A stretch of DNA of 42,246 bases from CAYNNP01 sp964398215. Lineage in GTDB: Bacteria; Planctomycetota; Planctomycetia; Pirellulales; Pirellulaceae. Below the pieces are notes generated by a model. That model saw only the letters and a list, made by a program, of their open reading frames with translations, searched no databases and was not told the origin of the DNA. Within the stretch, counting starts at the first letter, position 1. The number at the start of each line of letters is the position of its first letter. Made by a program: the position numbers and the translations under genes. This document shows, in pieces, positions 40,142-42,246 of the stretch. The stretch covers positions 1 to 42,246 of the forward strand of contig CAYNNP010000029.1 of assembly GCA_964398215.1 (NCBI GenBank). The letters run 5' to 3'.

Positions 40142-41857
40142 TCATTTCGACATCAGTTCTTTTGACATTAGCGCTGCGCCGATGCTGAGATGGGCGCGTT
40201 GAAAAGCACCGATGTCGTTTCGCCATTTAGAAGTTCGCAGTAACCGTTCGCGATCCGTTTTGATCATTGTCTTTCCCGCGGATTCGCAGGCAGGAGCTGT
40301 TATCTCTACTTGCTCGCTGGTTTTGATCAATTCGTGGGCCACTTGCATTTCGCCTGCCTCGATGAATTTCGAGATGATGTCGCTGCGCTCGTTGATGCAT
40401 GACGCAGCGGACCCAGCTTGGGCGCCAAGTGCTCGCCAGGCAATCTTTTTTGCACTCTCGACGTCTCCAGACGACAAAACTTTGGCGACAATTGAGTCAG
40501 AAAACGGCAGCCAAATTCTGGGATGGGTCGCCGCCGTTGAACATCGAAGCCCCTCAATGTCATCGACCCTCATCTGCATGAAGAACACAGCAGGCAACAT
40601 TAACGATCCCAGCAAATTGCCGTCCTCGCCCAGGGCTCGGATTGATTCTTCGGCGATTTTCATCGCCTTGTTCGCCTCGTCCTCTTTGCCGGCTTTACGA
40701 TAAAGCGATGCGACGTAGAAATATCCCAATCGAATGTTCGCCAAACGCAAGCGTTGATCATATGGCCCAAATTGGCCACGGGTCGATTCGATCGGGTCTT
40801 TCTCGGCGATGGCGATTTCCGCCTCAACCACTCGCTCTGCTTCATCGGGGGCAGTTGCTTGCACTGTCTTGTCCAGTGGCGTCAAATCCTTCTGGGACCT
40901 GCGACGAGGAGCATCGGGAGTCTCCCGCGGTACTCCGTCAATGATTCGACGCAAATCTGGCGTTGTGCGGAGCGTGTACTTGTCCGTAACACGGACGGCG
41001 TACTTGCGCGCCGTTTCCAGGTCACCCTTGTTGTAGATAGCCACTGCTAGGTCGGCCCAAATGAACTGTGGATCGCCTTTGTACGAATCGTCGGCAAGCA
41101 AAAGCTGGACGATTCGTTCGGTAGCCTCTATTCGACCGGCTTTGGAAGCCGCATAGGCCGTCCTCTTTTTCAGACTAAGCTGCTTCTTAGGATCCTCCTC
41201 GTTTTCGGCAAATTCTAAAGCCTCGTCTACAAATCCTTCACGAGCCAACGCCGTGCACAACTCTCGATGAGCCTCTGCACTCTTGTGATATTCTTTGATG
41301 AACGCGATTGCAAGTTTCGGAGCATCTGCGAATTGGAGAAAAGCGTCGACCAACTCGTCTCGCGAATGCACGGCCAACGGTGTTGCTTGATTCAAAACAC
41401 GTTTGCAATCGTCCAGGTTCCCTGCTTCTTTGTAGTGTTTTGCGATCAGGATGTAGGCTCTTACGCGGAGATCACAATTCTCAATTTGCAGCGTGATCTT
41501 TTCTGCTTTCGCGGCATTATCCCACTGAACATAGACGGTAAGTAACCGAGTGAAAGCACGATCCGCCGCTTCCTTGTTCTCAACTTCGTAACACGCAGAC
41601 TCAGCATAACGAAGCCAAAAATCTGCCTTTCCCCCTTCTGCAAACGCCGCACTGTTGGTGGAAGCGATGATTGCCAGCATGGTAACCGCTGCCCGAATGA
41701 AAACTCGGTTCCGAAATGGGTTTCGCGCGGCGTCACCAACCAGGCTACAGCCAGCAGAAGTACGCAATTGTCGAGCCGAAGGCTTGAACCATACAATCAA
41801 CGAGAACATTTTGAAGATTCCTAAATCAAGACCAGAAAGGAGTTCGAACGACAGCAT
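40142..41857 (-). CDS. Secreted TPR-like helical repeat protein (unknown function)
   Basis: The frame opens at 41857, but the only signal-peptide-like stretch (FIRAAVTMLAIIASTNSAAFAEGG) begins some 50 residues in. Methionines at residues 17 and about 60 are possible true starts. The 500 residues after it are helical pairs with the spacing of TPR/SEL1-like repeats (ADRAFTRLLTVYVQWDNAAK, RVRAYILIAKHYKEAGNLDD, AHRELCTALAREGFVDEALE, DLAVAIYNKGDLETARKYAV). There is no enzyme motif. Such proteins serve as periplasmic scaffolds. It converges with the anti-sigma gene across the long hairpin; no partner gene lies on its upstream side within the window. Confidence 0.85.
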   Translation of the reverse strand: MLSFELLSGLDLGIFKMFSLIVWFKPSARQLRTSAGCSLVGDAARNPFRNRVFIRAAVTMLAIIASTNSAAFAEGGKADFWLRYAESACYEVENKEAADRAFTRLLTVYVQWDNAAKAEKITLQIENCDLRVRAYILIAKHYKEAGNLDDCKRVLNQATPLAVHSRDELVDAFLQFADAPKLAIAFIKEYHKSAEAHRELCTALAREGFVDEALEFAENEEDPKKQLSLKKRTAYAASKAGRIEATERIVQLLLADDSYKGDPQFIWADLAVAIYNKGDLETARKYAVRVTDKYTLRTTPDLRRIIDGVPRETPDAPRRRSQKDLTPLDKTVQATAPDEAERVVEAEIAIAEKDPIESTRGQFGPYDQRLRLANIRLGYFYVASLYRKAGKEDEANKAMKIAEESIRALGEDGNLLGSLMLPAVFFMQMRVDDIEGLRCSTAATHPRIWLPFSDSIVAKVLSSGDVESAKKIAWRALGAQAGSAASCINERSDIISKFIEAGEMQVAHELIKTSEQVEITAPACESAGKTMIKTDRERLLRTSKWRNDIGAFQRAHLSIGAALMSKELMSK

Positions 41858-42106
41858 CAGGCCTCATTCCGTGCGCAGAAGGCATGCTGAAAAGGGCCGT
41901 CACTATGGTTACTGCTGCGGGGCGGGCGACCTAAACGGAAAACCGACAAATCCAGCCATTTCTTTTTCGCTCAAGCACGTGGAGGCTGTGAGCTAATTCG
42001 AGATTACGAATCTTCAGAGGTAACCCGACGCGCGAGTTCCTGCAGGAATCGTTTGGGAACGCGGGTTTGTATTTTATGAATATTGAATTGCGGCACTGAA
42101 AAGCCA

Positions 42107-42233
42107 GCCACGGAGTGGCGACACATCCCTAGCCTTGGGCGTCAGCGTTGTCTTTACCCACAACTGCTTGGCCCAAAAGCTCAAAACCACAGGCTTATCC
42201 AACAGCGAAGCTGTTTAACAACACAGCCTGTGG
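42107..42233. repeat. Right-end palindromic repeats
   Basis: The last 389 bases after the TPR-like gene hold no gene. GCCAC-GGA-GTGGC (42107-42119) is followed by CGACACATCCCTAGC (42119-42133), an exact reverse complement of 21083-21097, and by GGGCGTCAGC, matching GGCTGACGCC at 21062. Further right, CCACAGGCT (42187) and AGCCTGTGG (42225) enclose AACAGC-GAA-GCTGTT (42201-42215), a nested hairpin. This is the same kind of dispersed repeat as that at 20.8-21.1 kb. Confidence 0.75.
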
Positions 42234-42246
42234 TCGCGCAGCGCAC

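Overview
The window most likely comes from a planctomycete of the Pirellulaceae group (Rhodopirellula/Blastopirellula relatives). The evidence is the combination of a DUF1559 pilin-like protein, a large c-type cytochrome/propeller secreted protein, a secreted sulfatase, a PEP-CTERM protein, two ECF sigma/anti-sigma modules, a YfbK-type VWA protein, CsrA and a WXG100-like protein. Genes are well separated, codon use is moderate in GC, and intergenic palindromic repeats are frequent. No rRNA, tRNA or CRISPR array was seen. This is family-level recognition by eye; no database search was run.

Layout. 1-1.5 kb: the tail of an unknown gene, a DUF1853 protein and csrA. 1.85-4.2 kb: a plus-strand run of a TPR protein, a WXG100-like protein, a coiled-coil protein and a DUF1559 protein. 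4.6-14.6 kb: two very large, nearly touching genes. The first encodes a 1.8-kaa exported protein with a probable C-terminal beta-barrel. The second encodes a 1.5-kaa protein carrying a full PgsB/CapB-type (poly-gamma-glutamate synthetase) Mur-ligase domain behind a HEAT-like region and one membrane helix. Then rpmA (L27) and a bidirectional terminator. 15.0-18.2 kb: a minus-strand sulfur pair, a TauE/SafE exporter overlapping a cysteine desulfurase/metallo-beta-lactamase/rhodanese triple fusion. 18.3-20.7 kb: a sulfatase and a divergent PEP-CTERM protein, followed by a cluster of intergenic repeats. 21.3-25.8 kb: ECF sigma factor, VWA/anti-sigma-like protein, and a secreted double peptidase. 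25.8-28.1 kb: a type II restriction-modification pair. 28.5-34.5 kb: a 1268-aa cytochrome c protein and, divergently, an SGNH hydrolase followed by a gene with an in-frame UGA. 34.8-36.3 kb: ribokinase and a truncated ribose-binding-type lipoprotein that runs into a 100-N assembly gap flanked by an exact 55-bp duplication. 36.6-41.9 kb: a secreted unknown protein, a second ECF sigma/anti-sigma (FecR-like) pair, and a TPR-like secreted protein. The right end carries more palindromic repeats.

The most notable observations are these. (1) A probable new selenoprotein at 33422-34456: a single in-frame UGA, coding sequence continuing in the same frame for 261 codons, and a bSECIS-like hairpin with a GGUCU loop 24 nt downstream of the UGA. 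(2) The giant barrel plus CapB-fusion pair, which looks like a self-contained system for making and exporting a poly-amino-acid or related surface polymer, without recognisable PgsC/PgsA. (3) The triple-domain sulfur enzyme coupled by an ATGA overlap to a sulfite-exporter-type permease.
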